This document shows positions 55,530-63,564 of a stretch of DNA of 64,000 bases, one piece after another. Below the pieces are notes generated by a model. That model saw only the letters and a program-made list of their open reading frames with translations. It was not told where the DNA came from and made no database searches. Source of the DNA: Vulcanimicrobiota bacterium (GTDB lineage: Bacteria; Vulcanimicrobiota; Xenobia; Xenobiales; JADMJV01). The stretch spans positions 1 to 64,000 of the forward strand of contig JAHBVR010000013.1 of the NCBI GenBank assembly GCA_019637395.1. Direction: 5' to 3'. Position numbers and translations under genes: made by a program. Each line of letters begins with the position of its first letter. The first letter of the stretch is position 1.

Positions 55530-56371
55530 GGGTGGAAGACGGCCAGGCATTCCTCCATGGTGGCGTGGTGGAGGTCGAGCACGGCCTGGAAATCTTCCTG
55601 GTAGCCGCCGGCCAGGTTCCATACCACCGGGAGAGAACGAGCTTTACAAAAATCAAAGACGATTCGGTCGCGGCGGCGCATCTGCACCGACGTCATCCAA
55701 CCGCCCAACGGATCCCACAGGTGGGCGTCGGCCCCGGCCTGGTAGATCAGGATCTCTCCGCCCAACCGGTCGAGAATCTGAGGCAATTCTTCGAGAAATT
55801 TGTCGGGGTCCCGGCAGTCGCGAGCGCCGGTGGTGTAGTGGCTGACCGTCTCCACCTTGAGCTTGTCGATAATGTCGTCAGTGCCATCTCCGTAGTGGTA
55901 GTCGCAATCGAGAATGGCTACGCGCCGAGGTCTGAGCAACATGGCCGCCACCATCAGCCCGTTGAAGGTGCAAAAACCGTGGGAACTTCCGTAGCGGGCG
56001 TGGTGAAAACCGCTGGTGGGCGAACAGGCGGCTCCCCCGTGCTCGAGCACGTGGCGGGCGGCGCTGACCAGCGAGCCGGTGGTCCAGGGCAGCGAAGCGG
56101 CCACTTCCGGACTTTTATTTCCAAAGCCATTGGCAATGCGTGCGGCCAGAATGCCGCTCACGAACGCGGGGTCGTGGGCCAGGCAAAAATCCGCTTCACT
56201 GACGGGCCGGGGGTCGACCACCTGAACCGGATAGCGTTCCTGCCACTGAGCCAGCAGGCGCTCGGGCTTGCCGGCGCTGGGACTGAAAGAGTCGTTGCCG
56301 GCCACGCTCTGATTCGGAGAGTAGAAAACTTTCAGCGGCGCGTTACCATCCTGTAGACAAGAGTGACGCAC
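55526..56371 (-). CDS. Histone-deacetylase-superfamily protein
   Basis: About 281 aa. Family features: LAHDPAFVSGIL (about 64), GFHHARYGSSHGFCTFNGL with the two active histidines and the catalytic loop (about 121-139), zinc ligands in VAILDCDYHYGDGTDDI (about 150-165) and the second Asp in YQAGADAHLWDPLGG (about 212-225). Bacterial members act on acetylated amines or polyamines. The start is uncertain: GTG at 56371 lies inside the end of the upstream gene (40-bp overlap); a CTG at 56335 just before KVFYSPNQ is an alternative. Confidence 0.9.
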   Translation of the reverse strand: MRHSCLQDGNAPLKVFYSPNQSVAGNDSFSPSAGKPERLLAQWQERYPVQVVDPRPVSEADFCLAHDPAFVSGILAARIANGFGNKSPEVAASLPWTTGSLVSAARHVLEHGGAACSPTSGFHHARYGSSHGFCTFNGLMVAAMLLRPRRVAILDCDYHYGDGTDDIIDKLKVETVSHYTTGARDCRDPDKFLEELPQILDRLGGEILIYQAGADAHLWDPLGGWMTSVQMRRRDRIVFDFCKARSLPVVWNLAGGYQEDFQAVLDLHHATMEECLAVFHP

Positions 56372-57678
56372 TGGTCAACGGCGGGATTCACGGTCGGCTT
56401 TTTCGTGCCGTTGAGGACGCGCACCTGCGCCAAAACCTGAGGTGAACGCTCCTTGGCATCGGCACCTTTCGAGAGCAGGGAAAGCCAACCCAGAGCGCGC
56501 TCGCGCCCCACCCCCGGCTTGACCTGAAGCTCCAGTAAGACGCGCCGCTTCTCTCCCTGATGCAGGTCACCCAGTTTGACGACTTCCTGGGAATTGCCGG
56601 TGGTAACGACCTCACGGGTCGGGTCGACCAGGAAAGCCCGCCGCAAAGTGACTCCCTCAGCCAGTTGGGCCTGCAGGCGCAGATCGCGGAGCACGATGGA
56701 TCGGGCCAGGTTCGCTTCCTTGCGCAGCAACTGCCCGGCCGCCGCCATGCCCTGGGCCTGCACGAACTGGCCGTTGCAGTTTTCGGCGATTCCTTTGAGG
56801 GCCGCTCCGCCGTGCACCGAGTTGCCCACCAGAATGGCCGAGAAGGAAATGCCGTCACTTTTCCAGGCGGACTCGGCTTGCTGGCTGGCCTCTAAGCTAT
56901 CCCCAAGCTCTCCATCGCTGACCACCACCACATGGCGCGCCCCAGAGGCGGCGGACTTGCTCAGATGCTCGACGGCCAGACGGATACCCGGCCCCAACCT
57001 GGTGCCTCCGCCCGCCTCCTTACTGCCGCGCAGCAAGCGCTCGATCTCGGCTCGGCCCGGGACTCTCTTCAGGCCGTCGACCAGAAGCTGGGCTTCGCTG
57101 CCGAAAGCGATCAACCAGGTCCGGTTGCCTCCACCCTGCTGAGCGTATATTTCAGCGGTCGACCTCACGGCTGAGTTCATGTCGCCATACAGGACCGAAC
57201 CGCTGACGTCCACCAGCAGAGCCAGGTCGCAACCGGCGGCAATCTGAACCCCTCGGGGAGCAAGGTCCACCATGACGAAGAGAATCTCCGTCCCGCCGCC
57301 CGCCAGAGAATCCACCCCGGTTTCGGCGGTGACCTCGACCAGGTTGCCTTCACTGCTGGTCACCTCGGGCGCATCGTCGCCGGCTACACTGGCGGGCGCC
57401 GGGCGGGGAGGCCTGGATTTCTGGGCCTGCGGGGCCTGCTCGGTCGGGATGGCGGGTTGCGAGCCTTGGGGCCGGGAAGGGAGGGTCACGATCGGCAGAG
57501 CCCGGGGAGTGGGTTGGGGTTTCGGCGGCCCGCTGACCGCCAGGTTCAAGCGCCCATTTTCCGCGGCGCGATTTTTCTCGCCCTCCGACAGCACCTGGGC
57601 GCGAGCCGGAGTCCAATCGGGCTGAGGCGGAGCCGTCTGGCATCCGATCAACAGCAAGCCCAGCCAAGCCCATCTCAC
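56332..57678 (-). CDS. VWA-domain lipoprotein
   Basis: A 448-aa protein with a lipoprotein signal (LLLIGC, Cys about 13), a low-complexity Pro/Arg/Gln-rich linker (about 20-100), a von Willebrand A domain with the MIDAS site DVSGSVLYGD (about 148-157; D-x-S-x-S), TRLGPGIRLAVEHL and VVVSDGELGD (about 230), and a beta-rich C-terminal domain (about 320-425). The layout resembles YfbK-like lipoproteins. GTG start at 57678 with TATACT 7 nt upstream. Divergent from another VWA gene 36 bp away. Confidence 0.88.
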   Translation of the reverse strand: MRWAWLGLLLIGCQTAPPQPDWTPARAQVLSEGEKNRAAENGRLNLAVSGPPKPQPTPRALPIVTLPSRPQGSQPAIPTEQAPQAQKSRPPRPAPASVAGDDAPEVTSSEGNLVEVTAETGVDSLAGGGTEILFVMVDLAPRGVQIAAGCDLALLVDVSGSVLYGDMNSAVRSTAEIYAQQGGGNRTWLIAFGSEAQLLVDGLKRVPGRAEIERLLRGSKEAGGGTRLGPGIRLAVEHLSKSAASGARHVVVVSDGELGDSLEASQQAESAWKSDGISFSAILVGNSVHGGAALKGIAENCNGQFVQAQGMAAAGQLLRKEANLARSIVLRDLRLQAQLAEGVTLRRAFLVDPTREVVTTGNSQEVVKLGDLHQGEKRRVLLELQVKPGVGRERALGWLSLLSKGADAKERSPQVLAQVRVLNGTKKPTVNPAVDQCVTLVYRMVTRR

Positions 57679-57685
57679 AAAGGGC

Positions 57686-57691
57686 AGTATA
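57686..57691 (-). promoter_or_regulatory. TANNNT -10 element before the VWA lipoprotein gene
   Basis: TATACT on the minus strand, 7 nt before GTG 57678, with no Shine-Dalgarno sequence. Read on the plus strand the same site could overlap the promoter of the divergent VWA gene. Confidence 0.4.
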
Positions 57692-57714
57692 CCTCATGTT
57701 CGAAGGGGCTGCCT

Positions 57715-58704
57715 ATGTCAAAACATGAACGTCCTACCGGGATTTTTTCTGATATCCACGCCGAAGAGGGAGAGGTTCGCGCCACTCTTCTGCACGACCC
57801 GACCGTCGAAGGTCTGGAGATGGCCATCTATATGGATGGCTCCGGCTCCATGAGCGAAGAATACGAATACAAGAAGGACTATCAATATCACAAGCCGGGC
57901 GGTTTCTGGCGCTGGCTGACGGGCAAGGCGGTGGGCACCTTGCCCAATCAAGTGGAGCCGCAGGTACAGTGGATGCTGGAGTACCTGGCCACCAAAGACC
58001 GCAACGGCTTGCTGCGGGTGGCCTACTGGGCCTGCGGCATGGGTCAGGATATCGAGGTCATCGGCGAGCTGCGCGGAGTGGACGTGAAGTCCTACAAATT
58101 TCCCGGTCCCCAGAAGATGGGCGCCAAGACGTATCTGAAGCCGGCCATAGAAGATTTTATTGCTTATCTGCGCACCCAGGTGGCCGAGGGGGCTCAGCAG
58201 GGCTGCGCCATCTTCATCACCGACGGAGTGCTGGACGATGCCGAGGCGGTCAAAGAATACAGCAAGTGGGTGGCCAAATCGATTGTGGATGGTTCTCTGC
58301 CGCGCGTGAATTTCGTGCTGGTGGGCGTGGGTGACGCGGTCGACGAAGAGCAACTCGAGGAGATCTGCCATCACGACTACACAGGTAGCAGGGGGGTCCA
58401 AGGGGGAGGCGGCAGCCCCCCCTTGAACTCAGGGGTAGGCCATCTGTGGTGCCACCGCATCGCCGAAGAGATCACCGAGGTGGCCCAGTTGGTGGCCGTG
58501 CTGGTGGATGAAAACATGACGGTGGCCGCCGGAGGCACGGTTTATGACGACAAAGGCAAGGTGATCAAGGTCTATGAAGCCCGGTTGCCGGCCGTGCTGG
58601 AGTTTACGGTTCCCGAAGGTTGTGCTAGCTTCACTCTGGAGGTGGGCGGACAGCGCTACACCCAGGTCATTCCAGAAGAAGAACATCATGACGAGGATGA
58701 TTAG
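57715..58704 (+). CDS. Cytoplasmic VWA-domain protein (TerY/tellurium-resistance-like)
   Basis: A 329-aa protein. The MIDAS motif is in [18 protein letters not shown] (about 41-46); [14 protein letters not shown] (about 165) supplies the second site; [10 protein letters not shown] and a C-terminal beta domain (about 260-315) follow. No signal peptide. It resembles TerF/TerY-type VWA proteins. A stretch of 16 residues ([16 protein letters not shown], about 224-239) interrupts [17 protein letters not shown] and is encoded by a 48-bp palindromic insertion. GAAGGGG about 6 nt before the ATG is a good ribosome site. Confidence 0.85.
   Translation: MSKHERPTGIFSDIHAEEGEVRATLLHDPTVEGLEMAIYMDGSGSMSEEYEYKKDYQYHKPGGFWRWLTGKAVGTLPNQVEPQVQWMLEYLATKDRNGLLRVAYWACGMGQDIEVIGELRGVDVKSYKFPGPQKMGAKTYLKPAIEDFIAYLRTQVAEGAQQGCAIFITDGVLDDAEAVKEYSKWVAKSIVDGSLPRVNFVLVGVGDAVDEEQLEEICHHDYTGSRGVQGGGGSPPLNSGVGHLWCHRIAEEITEVAQLVAVLVDENMTVAAGGTVYDDKGKVIKVYEARLPAVLEFTVPEGCASFTLEVGGQRYTQVIPEEEHHDEDD
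58382..58433 (+). repeat. 48-bp in-frame palindromic insertion with 4-bp flanking repeat
   Basis: CAGG at 58382-58385 is repeated at 58430-58433, exactly 48 bp later. Between them lie near-inverted arms GTCCAAGGGGGAGGC (58396-58410) and GCCCCCCCTTGAAC (58415-58428) around GGCA. Removing 48 bp restores [13 protein letters not shown]. Probably a small mobile palindrome tolerated inside a gene. Confidence 0.7.
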
Positions 58705-58769
58705 GATTTTGTCATGCTGGGTATCAGACGGCTTGGCGATTTACGCCCATAAGGAGTAATGGTAAGACA

Positions 58770-60887
58770 ATGGCTGGTGAATTCAAGATTTCCGACTATA
58801 AGAAGGTCCGCAATATCGGTATTTCGGCCCACATCGACTCGGGCAAGACGACCCTGTCGGAACGCATCCTTTTCTACACCGGAAAGATCCACAAGATCGA
58901 AGAGGTGAAAGGAAAGTCCGGCGTCGGTGCCACCATGGACTCGATGGATCTTGAGCGCGAAAAGGGCATCACCATCCAGTCCGCGGCCACCTATTGCATC
59001 TGGGGTGATTACAACATCAACCTCATCGATACCCCCGGACACGTGGACTTCACGATCGAAGTGGAGCGCGCCCTGCGCGTGCTCGACGGCGCCATTCTGG
59101 TGCTGTGCGCCGTGGCCGGCGTGCAGTCGCAGTCCATCACCGTGGACCGTCAGATGAAGCGCTACGGCGTGCCGCGTCTGGCTTTCATCAACAAGATGGA
59201 CCGGGCCGGCGCCAATCCGTTCCGCGTGGTGCAGATGTTGAAGGAGAAGCTGAACCATAACGCCCATCTGGTCACTTACCCCATTGGAGCCGAGGACCAG
59301 TTCAAGGGTGTGGTGGATCTGCTCACCATGGAAGCCCTCTATTTCGACGGCGACAACGGTGAGAACATCCGCAAGGAAGCCGTTCCCGAAGACATCAAGG
59401 AAGCTTGCGAAGAGGCTCGCGCCAATCTGGTCGAAGCGCTGGCCGAATTCGATGACGACCTGGCCACCAAATACCTGGAGGGCACGGAAGTAACCGCCGA
59501 GGAGCTGCGCCCGATCCTGCGCAAGGCCACCCTGTCGCTGAAGTTTACCGGCGTGTTCGTGGGTTCGGCCTTCAAGAACAAAGGCGTGCAGCACTTGTTG
59601 GACGGCGTTTGTGCCTATCTACCGGATCCCACCGAGAAGACCAACATCGCGCTGGACCAGGCCAACAACGAAGCCAAGGTGGAGATGAAGATCGACCCCA
59701 AGGCTCCTTTCGTGGGTCTGGCCTTCAAACTGGAAGACGGCCGCTACGGTCAGTTGACCTATATGCGCATCTACCAGGGCACGGTTTCCAAGGGCGACTT
59801 CGTGGTCAACGTCAACACCCAGAAGCGCATCAAGATCCCGCGCATCGTGCGTATGCACGCTTCCGAAATGCACGACGTGGAGTCGGCCGTGGCCGGTGAC
59901 ATCGTGGCGCTGTTCGGCGTGGAATGCTCTTCGGGCGACACCTTCACCAATGGCGACGTGCAGTACACGATGACCTCGATGCACGTGCCGGCGGCGGTGA
60001 TGTCGCTGGCCGTGAGCCCCAAGGCTCGCGATGCCACCGCCAACTTCTCGAAGGCGCTCAACCGCTTCTCGAAAGAAGACCCGACCTTCCGCGTGTGGCG
60101 CGATGAAGAGTCCAACGAGACGCTGATCGCCGGTATGGGCGAGCTGCACCTCGAGATCTACATCGAACGCATGAAGCGCGAGTACAACGTGGACGTCAAT
60201 GTAGGTAAGCCGCAGGTGGCCTACCGCGAGACCATCACCAAGAGAGCTCCGCTGAACTATGTTCACAAGAAGCAGACCGGTGGTTCGGGTCAGTACGCGA
60301 AAATCGGCGGTTTTATGGAGCCTCTGCCCGAGGACGCCGTGGAAACCTACGAATTCGTGGACGAAATCGTGGGTGGTGTGATTCCGCGCGAATACATTCC
60401 CGCTTGCGACAAGGGCTTCCGCGAGCAGCTGACCAAAGGCCAGTTGATCGGTGCTCCCGTGGTGGGCGTGCGCTGCACCATCAACGATGGCGCCTTCCAT
60501 CCAGTGGACTCCTCCGAAATGGCTTTCCGTATCTGCGCGATGACGGCCATCCGTGAGAACTACCAATCGGCCGGCCCGATCATTCTTGAGCCGATCATGA
60601 AGGTGGAAGTGGCCGCTCCCGAGGAATTCCAGGGCAGCGTCACCGGCGGTCTGAACCAGCGCCGCGGCGTCATCCTGAACTCGGAGACCAACGACGGTTA
60701 CGTGACCGCCCAGGCCTTCGTACCCTTCTCGGAAATGTTCGGTTACTCGACCTCGCTGCGCTCGGCCACCCAGGGTAAGGGTGAATTCTCGATGGAGTTC
60801 GCCAAATACGAGCCCGTGCCCAAGAACTCGCAAGAGGAAATGGTCAAGGCATTCCAAGAGAAGAAGCGCGCCGAAGCCAAGAAGTAG
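58770..60887 (+). CDS. fusA: Elongation factor G, spdEFG1/mitochondrial type
   Basis: A 705-aa GTPase that drives ribosomal translocation. G1 AHIDSGKTT (about 19-27), switch I region [29 protein letters not shown] compressed around the T-M-D-S motif, G3 DTPGH (about 83), G4 NKMDR (about 140), then domains II-V with [14 protein letters not shown] and GQYAKIGG. The start [16 protein letters not shown] and the [30 protein letters not shown] stretch match mitochondrial EFG1 and the spirochaete/planctomycete/delta-proteobacterial spdEFG1 type, not ordinary EF-G (IMAHIDAGKTTTTERI). AAGGAG lies 13 nt before the ATG. Two terminators follow; it stands alone without rpsL, rpsG or tuf. Confidence 0.97.
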   Translation: MAGEFKISDYKKVRNIGISAHIDSGKTTLSERILFYTGKIHKIEEVKGKSGVGATMDSMDLEREKGITIQSAATYCIWGDYNINLIDTPGHVDFTIEVERALRVLDGAILVLCAVAGVQSQSITVDRQMKRYGVPRLAFINKMDRAGANPFRVVQMLKEKLNHNAHLVTYPIGAEDQFKGVVDLLTMEALYFDGDNGENIRKEAVPEDIKEACEEARANLVEALAEFDDDLATKYLEGTEVTAEELRPILRKATLSLKFTGVFVGSAFKNKGVQHLLDGVCAYLPDPTEKTNIALDQANNEAKVEMKIDPKAPFVGLAFKLEDGRYGQLTYMRIYQGTVSKGDFVVNVNTQKRIKIPRIVRMHASEMHDVESAVAGDIVALFGVECSSGDTFTNGDVQYTMTSMHVPAAVMSLAVSPKARDATANFSKALNRFSKEDPTFRVWRDEESNETLIAGMGELHLEIYIERMKREYNVDVNVGKPQVAYRETITKRAPLNYVHKKQTGGSGQYAKIGGFMEPLPEDAVETYEFVDEIVGGVIPREYIPACDKGFREQLTKGQLIGAPVVGVRCTINDGAFHPVDSSEMAFRICAMTAIRENYQSAGPIILEPIMKVEVAAPEEFQGSVTGGLNQRRGVILNSETNDGYVTAQAFVPFSEMFGYSTSLRSATQGKGEFSMEFAKYEPVPKNSQEEMVKAFQEKKRAEAKK

Positions 60888-60910
60888 CCGGTTTCCAGGC
60901 CTGGCGAAAA

Positions 60911-60941
60911 GAGCCGTTCCGTTCGCGGAGCGGCTCTTTTT
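60911..60941 (+). terminator. Intrinsic terminator 1 after fusA
   Basis: GAGCCGTTCCG (60911-60921), TTCG loop, CGGAGCGGCTC (60926-60936) with one G-T pair, then TTTTT. A classic strong terminator, 23 bp after the stop codon. Confidence 0.93.
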
Positions 60942-60954
60942 GAGTTTCGCCCTT

Positions 60955-60989
60955 GGTCACCGGTAGCCGAAGCTCGGTCACCGGTGGCC
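60955..60989 (+). repeat. Tandem GGTCACCGGT repeat
   Basis: GGTCACCGGTAGCC (60955-60968) and GGTCACCGGTGGCC (60976-60989), 21 bp apart, each itself near-palindromic around ACCGGT. Lies between the two terminators after fusA. No role known to me. Confidence 0.45.
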
Positions 60990-61002
60990 AGGCCCAAAAG
61001 GT

Positions 61003-61044
61003 AAGAGCCACAGGGCATTTGCACTGTGGCTCTTCCTTTTTTTT
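61003..61044. terminator. Intrinsic terminator 2 after fusA
   Basis: Perfect 11-bp stem AAGAGCCACAG (61003-61013) and CTGTGGCTCTT (61024-61034), followed by CC and eight T residues (61037-61044). Acts on the plus strand as back-up; the minus strand side has only a short T-run, so it is a weaker end for the convergent gene at 61275. Confidence 0.85.
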
Positions 61045-61274
61045 GTAGCTGTGAGAGATGTTACTCTACGTTGACCCGCTCCTGAGGAGGTCGCTCTAAG
61101 CGAACTCCATTTGTCTGCTCCCTGAACCCGTTCGCATCGGGGCCTGCTGGCCGCTCTGACCCGATTGGGTTACCTAACTTTTACGCCTCGGCGGAGCGCT
61201 TGTCGCTCGCGTTTGTTACCGCTGCTGTAACATCAAGTTAACATTCCTGTTACAAACACGCAAGCCATGAGAAG

Positions 61275-62138
61275 TTATGGATTTCTCACAAACGGGGAAA
61301 ACAGGGGTTGGGCGATGGACTCCTGGCCGACTGCCAGGGGGCCGGCCGGACAGAGCCGGTCCACTCGGGACTCGACCGGAATCTGGCACCCGGCCGGATA
61401 GCGGACCTGGTTATCGCTGGTTTGCACACCCTGAGCCCGCAGTTGGCGCAACAGTTCGGGCATCTCGGCGGCGGCATCGATCACCAGCACGGGGTTCTCT
61501 TGCGCCAGTTCGGAAAGACTGCGGGCCGGGTCGGATCCGCTCCAGGCCTGCGCCTGCCGAGGAGCCAGGCCGGCCTCGGCGGTGGCTTCGACCATGCGAG
61601 TGAAACTGAAATAGGGGTGAGTGGCCTGCATCTCGGTCACCACCAGACAGGCTCGGCCGCCGGGGCCGAGGCTGAGGGCGAAGTCCAGCATGAGGTTGGG
61701 CACGCGTTCAGAAAGTTGGCGGTGGATCAGGCGAGCATAGCGGTTGATGGTGTCGGGCCGGAAGAACGGCCACAGACCCAGTTGTTCGCAGGCTTTGCGC
61801 AATTCCGGCTTGAGCAATTGTTCCAGCGCTTCCGAGAACAGGCGGACCAGCGAGCTAACCTCGCTGTACTGCCGACGCAGAAACTGGTTGGCCTGATTGA
61901 CCACCTCGGCCAGGCCCTGATAAAGGGAAGCATCAATGGACACCGGACAGGCATAAAAAAACGGGAGCAGCAATTGGCGCGGCAAGTCAGGCGGGCCGTT
62001 CAGGGGAGTGCGCACCTGGACGGCACGGCGCCAAGGCTCCGCCTGAAGTGAACTGGCATCCAGGCTCCGCAGCGTGGATTCGGGCACAGCCATGCCCTGG
62101 TTTTCCGGTGGCTTGAGAAATTCAAGCAACACGTTCAT
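61275..62138 (-). CDS. Unrecognised protein
   Basis: A 287-aa protein with no family I recognise. Visible: PPDLPRQLLLPFFYACPVSID (about 48-68), a helical stretch ANQFLRRQYSEVSSLVRLFSEALEQLL (about 85-115), FFRPDTINRYARLIHRQLSE and a possible Rossmann-like strand MLDFALSLGPGGRACLVVTEMQ (about 150-172), then PVLVIDAAAEMPELLRQLRAQG. The ending SIAQPLFSPFVRNP is abrupt, so a larger ancestral protein is possible. No signal peptide. No clear ribosome site; a TATACA element lies about 40 nt upstream. Confidence 0.6.
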   Translation of the reverse strand: MNVLLEFLKPPENQGMAVPESTLRSLDASSLQAEPWRRAVQVRTPLNGPPDLPRQLLLPFFYACPVSIDASLYQGLAEVVNQANQFLRRQYSEVSSLVRLFSEALEQLLKPELRKACEQLGLWPFFRPDTINRYARLIHRQLSERVPNLMLDFALSLGPGGRACLVVTEMQATHPYFSFTRMVEATAEAGLAPRQAQAWSGSDPARSLSELAQENPVLVIDAAAEMPELLRQLRAQGVQTSDNQVRYPAGCQIPVESRVDRLCPAGPLAVGQESIAQPLFSPFVRNP

Positions 62139-62213
62139 GTCGGCCCTCTGACCTTATCTTTGTGTATAGGCAGGCAGATTAGCAGGCGGGCCTGAAAAAA
62201 TGCTCACGAAACG

Positions 62214-62786
62214 ATGATGAAGCTCTGGTACGCCGCTCAACCCGCCTCAACCCGTATTGCTCGGCTGATGTGTTACGAAATGGAGGTGGAAGTCGAAGAG
62301 TGTCTGGTGGATCTGGAGAATGAGAACCACCGGCAGAGCCTGCTGGCCATCGGTATCAACAAATTGCCGGCATTACAAATTCAGGAAGCGCCCGGTTATT
62401 TTAGCTTACTGCCCGATATCGCGGAGTACCTGGGCACCCTGGTATCGCCGGAACGGCGCTTGATTCCTTGGGATTCGGAGGGAGGCTTCGAGGTGCGCCG
62501 CTGGATCTATTATGTGGGAAATTTGGTGGGCACTCCGATCGGCCTTTTGGAACTCCGCGAGGAAGACAGTGACTGCCGCAAGTTGCTGAGCGGCTCCCTA
62601 CCGGCCCTGGAAGCGCGCCTGACCGACCAGGAATACATGGCAGGGGACCGCTTTTCGCTGGCCGACTGCGCGCTGGGCGTTTACCTGGCGGCCTATCGGG
62701 CCAAGGCGAAGTGGGAAAGCGAGTATCCACAACTGGCAGCCTATCTGCGGCGCTTTCAGTTACGCACCGCCGTTCGCCGGCTATGA
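62214..62786 (+). CDS. Glutathione-S-transferase-like protein, copy 1
   Basis: A 190-aa protein. Thioredoxin-like N-terminal domain (MKLWYAAQPASTRIARLMCYEMEVEVEE, about 1-75) with a cis-Pro position in NKLPALQI, and an all-helical C-terminal domain with the GST N-capping/hydrophobic staple region GDRFSLADCALGVYL (about 143-157). A short member of the family. Two start codons (ATG ATG) are available. It overlaps the next GST-like gene by 4 bp, so the pair is co-translated and may form a heterodimer (inference). Confidence 0.86.
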   Translation: MMKLWYAAQPASTRIARLMCYEMEVEVEECLVDLENENHRQSLLAIGINKLPALQIQEAPGYFSLLPDIAEYLGTLVSPERRLIPWDSEGGFEVRRWIYYVGNLVGTPIGLLELREEDSDCRKLLSGSLPALEARLTDQEYMAGDRFSLADCALGVYLAAYRAKAKWESEYPQLAAYLRRFQLRTAVRRL

Positions 62787-63484
62787 GCATGAAGATTTGG
62801 TATCACCCGCTGGATATCTCGTCACAGATGGCTGTTCTGGCTCTATTTGAGTGTGGCGCCGACTTTCAGGCCTGCTCTATCGAGGAAGCCGGCGAAAAGG
62901 AGCGCACCGCTTTCTTAAAACGCTGGCCGACCGGCCAACTGCCGGTGCTCCTGGACGATAACTGGGACGACCAGATTTTCGGCTCCAGCGTAATTGCCGA
63001 GTATTTACATGTTTACGGGGGCTTCCCCTCGGAGTTGCTCCCGGACGATCAAGAGGAAGCTCGAGAGGTGCGTAGTCTGACGCGCTTTGTGGCCACCGGC
63101 CTGGCCTGGCCTATGTCTCTCATCTGGAAAGAACAGCTGAGCCTGCCTTCCTGGGTCGAGCCGGGAGAATTGGAGTGGAAATTGGCCGCCCGCCGGCGCG
63201 AGGAAAGCCTGCCTATTTTAGAGGCCCGTCTGGCCGGGCGCTCCGGATGGCTGGCCGGGAACACTTTCTCACTGGCCGACTGCCAGGCGGCCCCGGCCCT
63301 GCTTTGCTACGAGGCCGCGCAAGAGTTGAATCCCTATCCACGACTCCGAGAATATTTGGACCGCTGTTGGCAACGGCCCGCTTTTCAACAGATGCTGCGC
63401 CTGGTCGGCGAGCGCTTTCTGCGCTATGGCAATTTCCTGTCCCCCTCACTGAAGCACAGGCTGCGCCAGGCCAAGGTGATCTGA
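62783..63484 (+). CDS. Glutathione-S-transferase-like protein, copy 2
   Basis: A 233-aa protein. N-terminal MKIWYHPLDISSQMAVLALFE, cis-Pro in TGQLPVLLDD (about 52), FGSSVIAEYLH with the Glu/Ser-Ser of the glutathione site (about 68; family D/ES) and a C-terminal helical domain containing LAGNTFSLADCQAAPALL (about 165-182). ATG at 62783 overlaps the previous stop (ATGA); a longer frame from 62711 is rejected. More complete than copy 1. Confidence 0.9.
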   Translation: MSMKIWYHPLDISSQMAVLALFECGADFQACSIEEAGEKERTAFLKRWPTGQLPVLLDDNWDDQIFGSSVIAEYLHVYGGFPSELLPDDQEEAREVRSLTRFVATGLAWPMSLIWKEQLSLPSWVEPGELEWKLAARRREESLPILEARLAGRSGWLAGNTFSLADCQAAPALLCYEAAQELNPYPRLREYLDRCWQRPAFQQMLRLVGERFLRYGNFLSPSLKHRLRQAKVI

Positions 63485-63564
63485 ATCAGGGAAAGGCCTG
63501 GAGGCGCCGGGCAAGAATTTCTTTCCGGTTGCACGATCAAGTTGTCATTCTCAAGGCCCGCGAG

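Noticed and set aside
59619-60857. 412-codon open frame antisense to fusA
   Set aside because: Typical long antisense frame of a high-GC translation factor gene.
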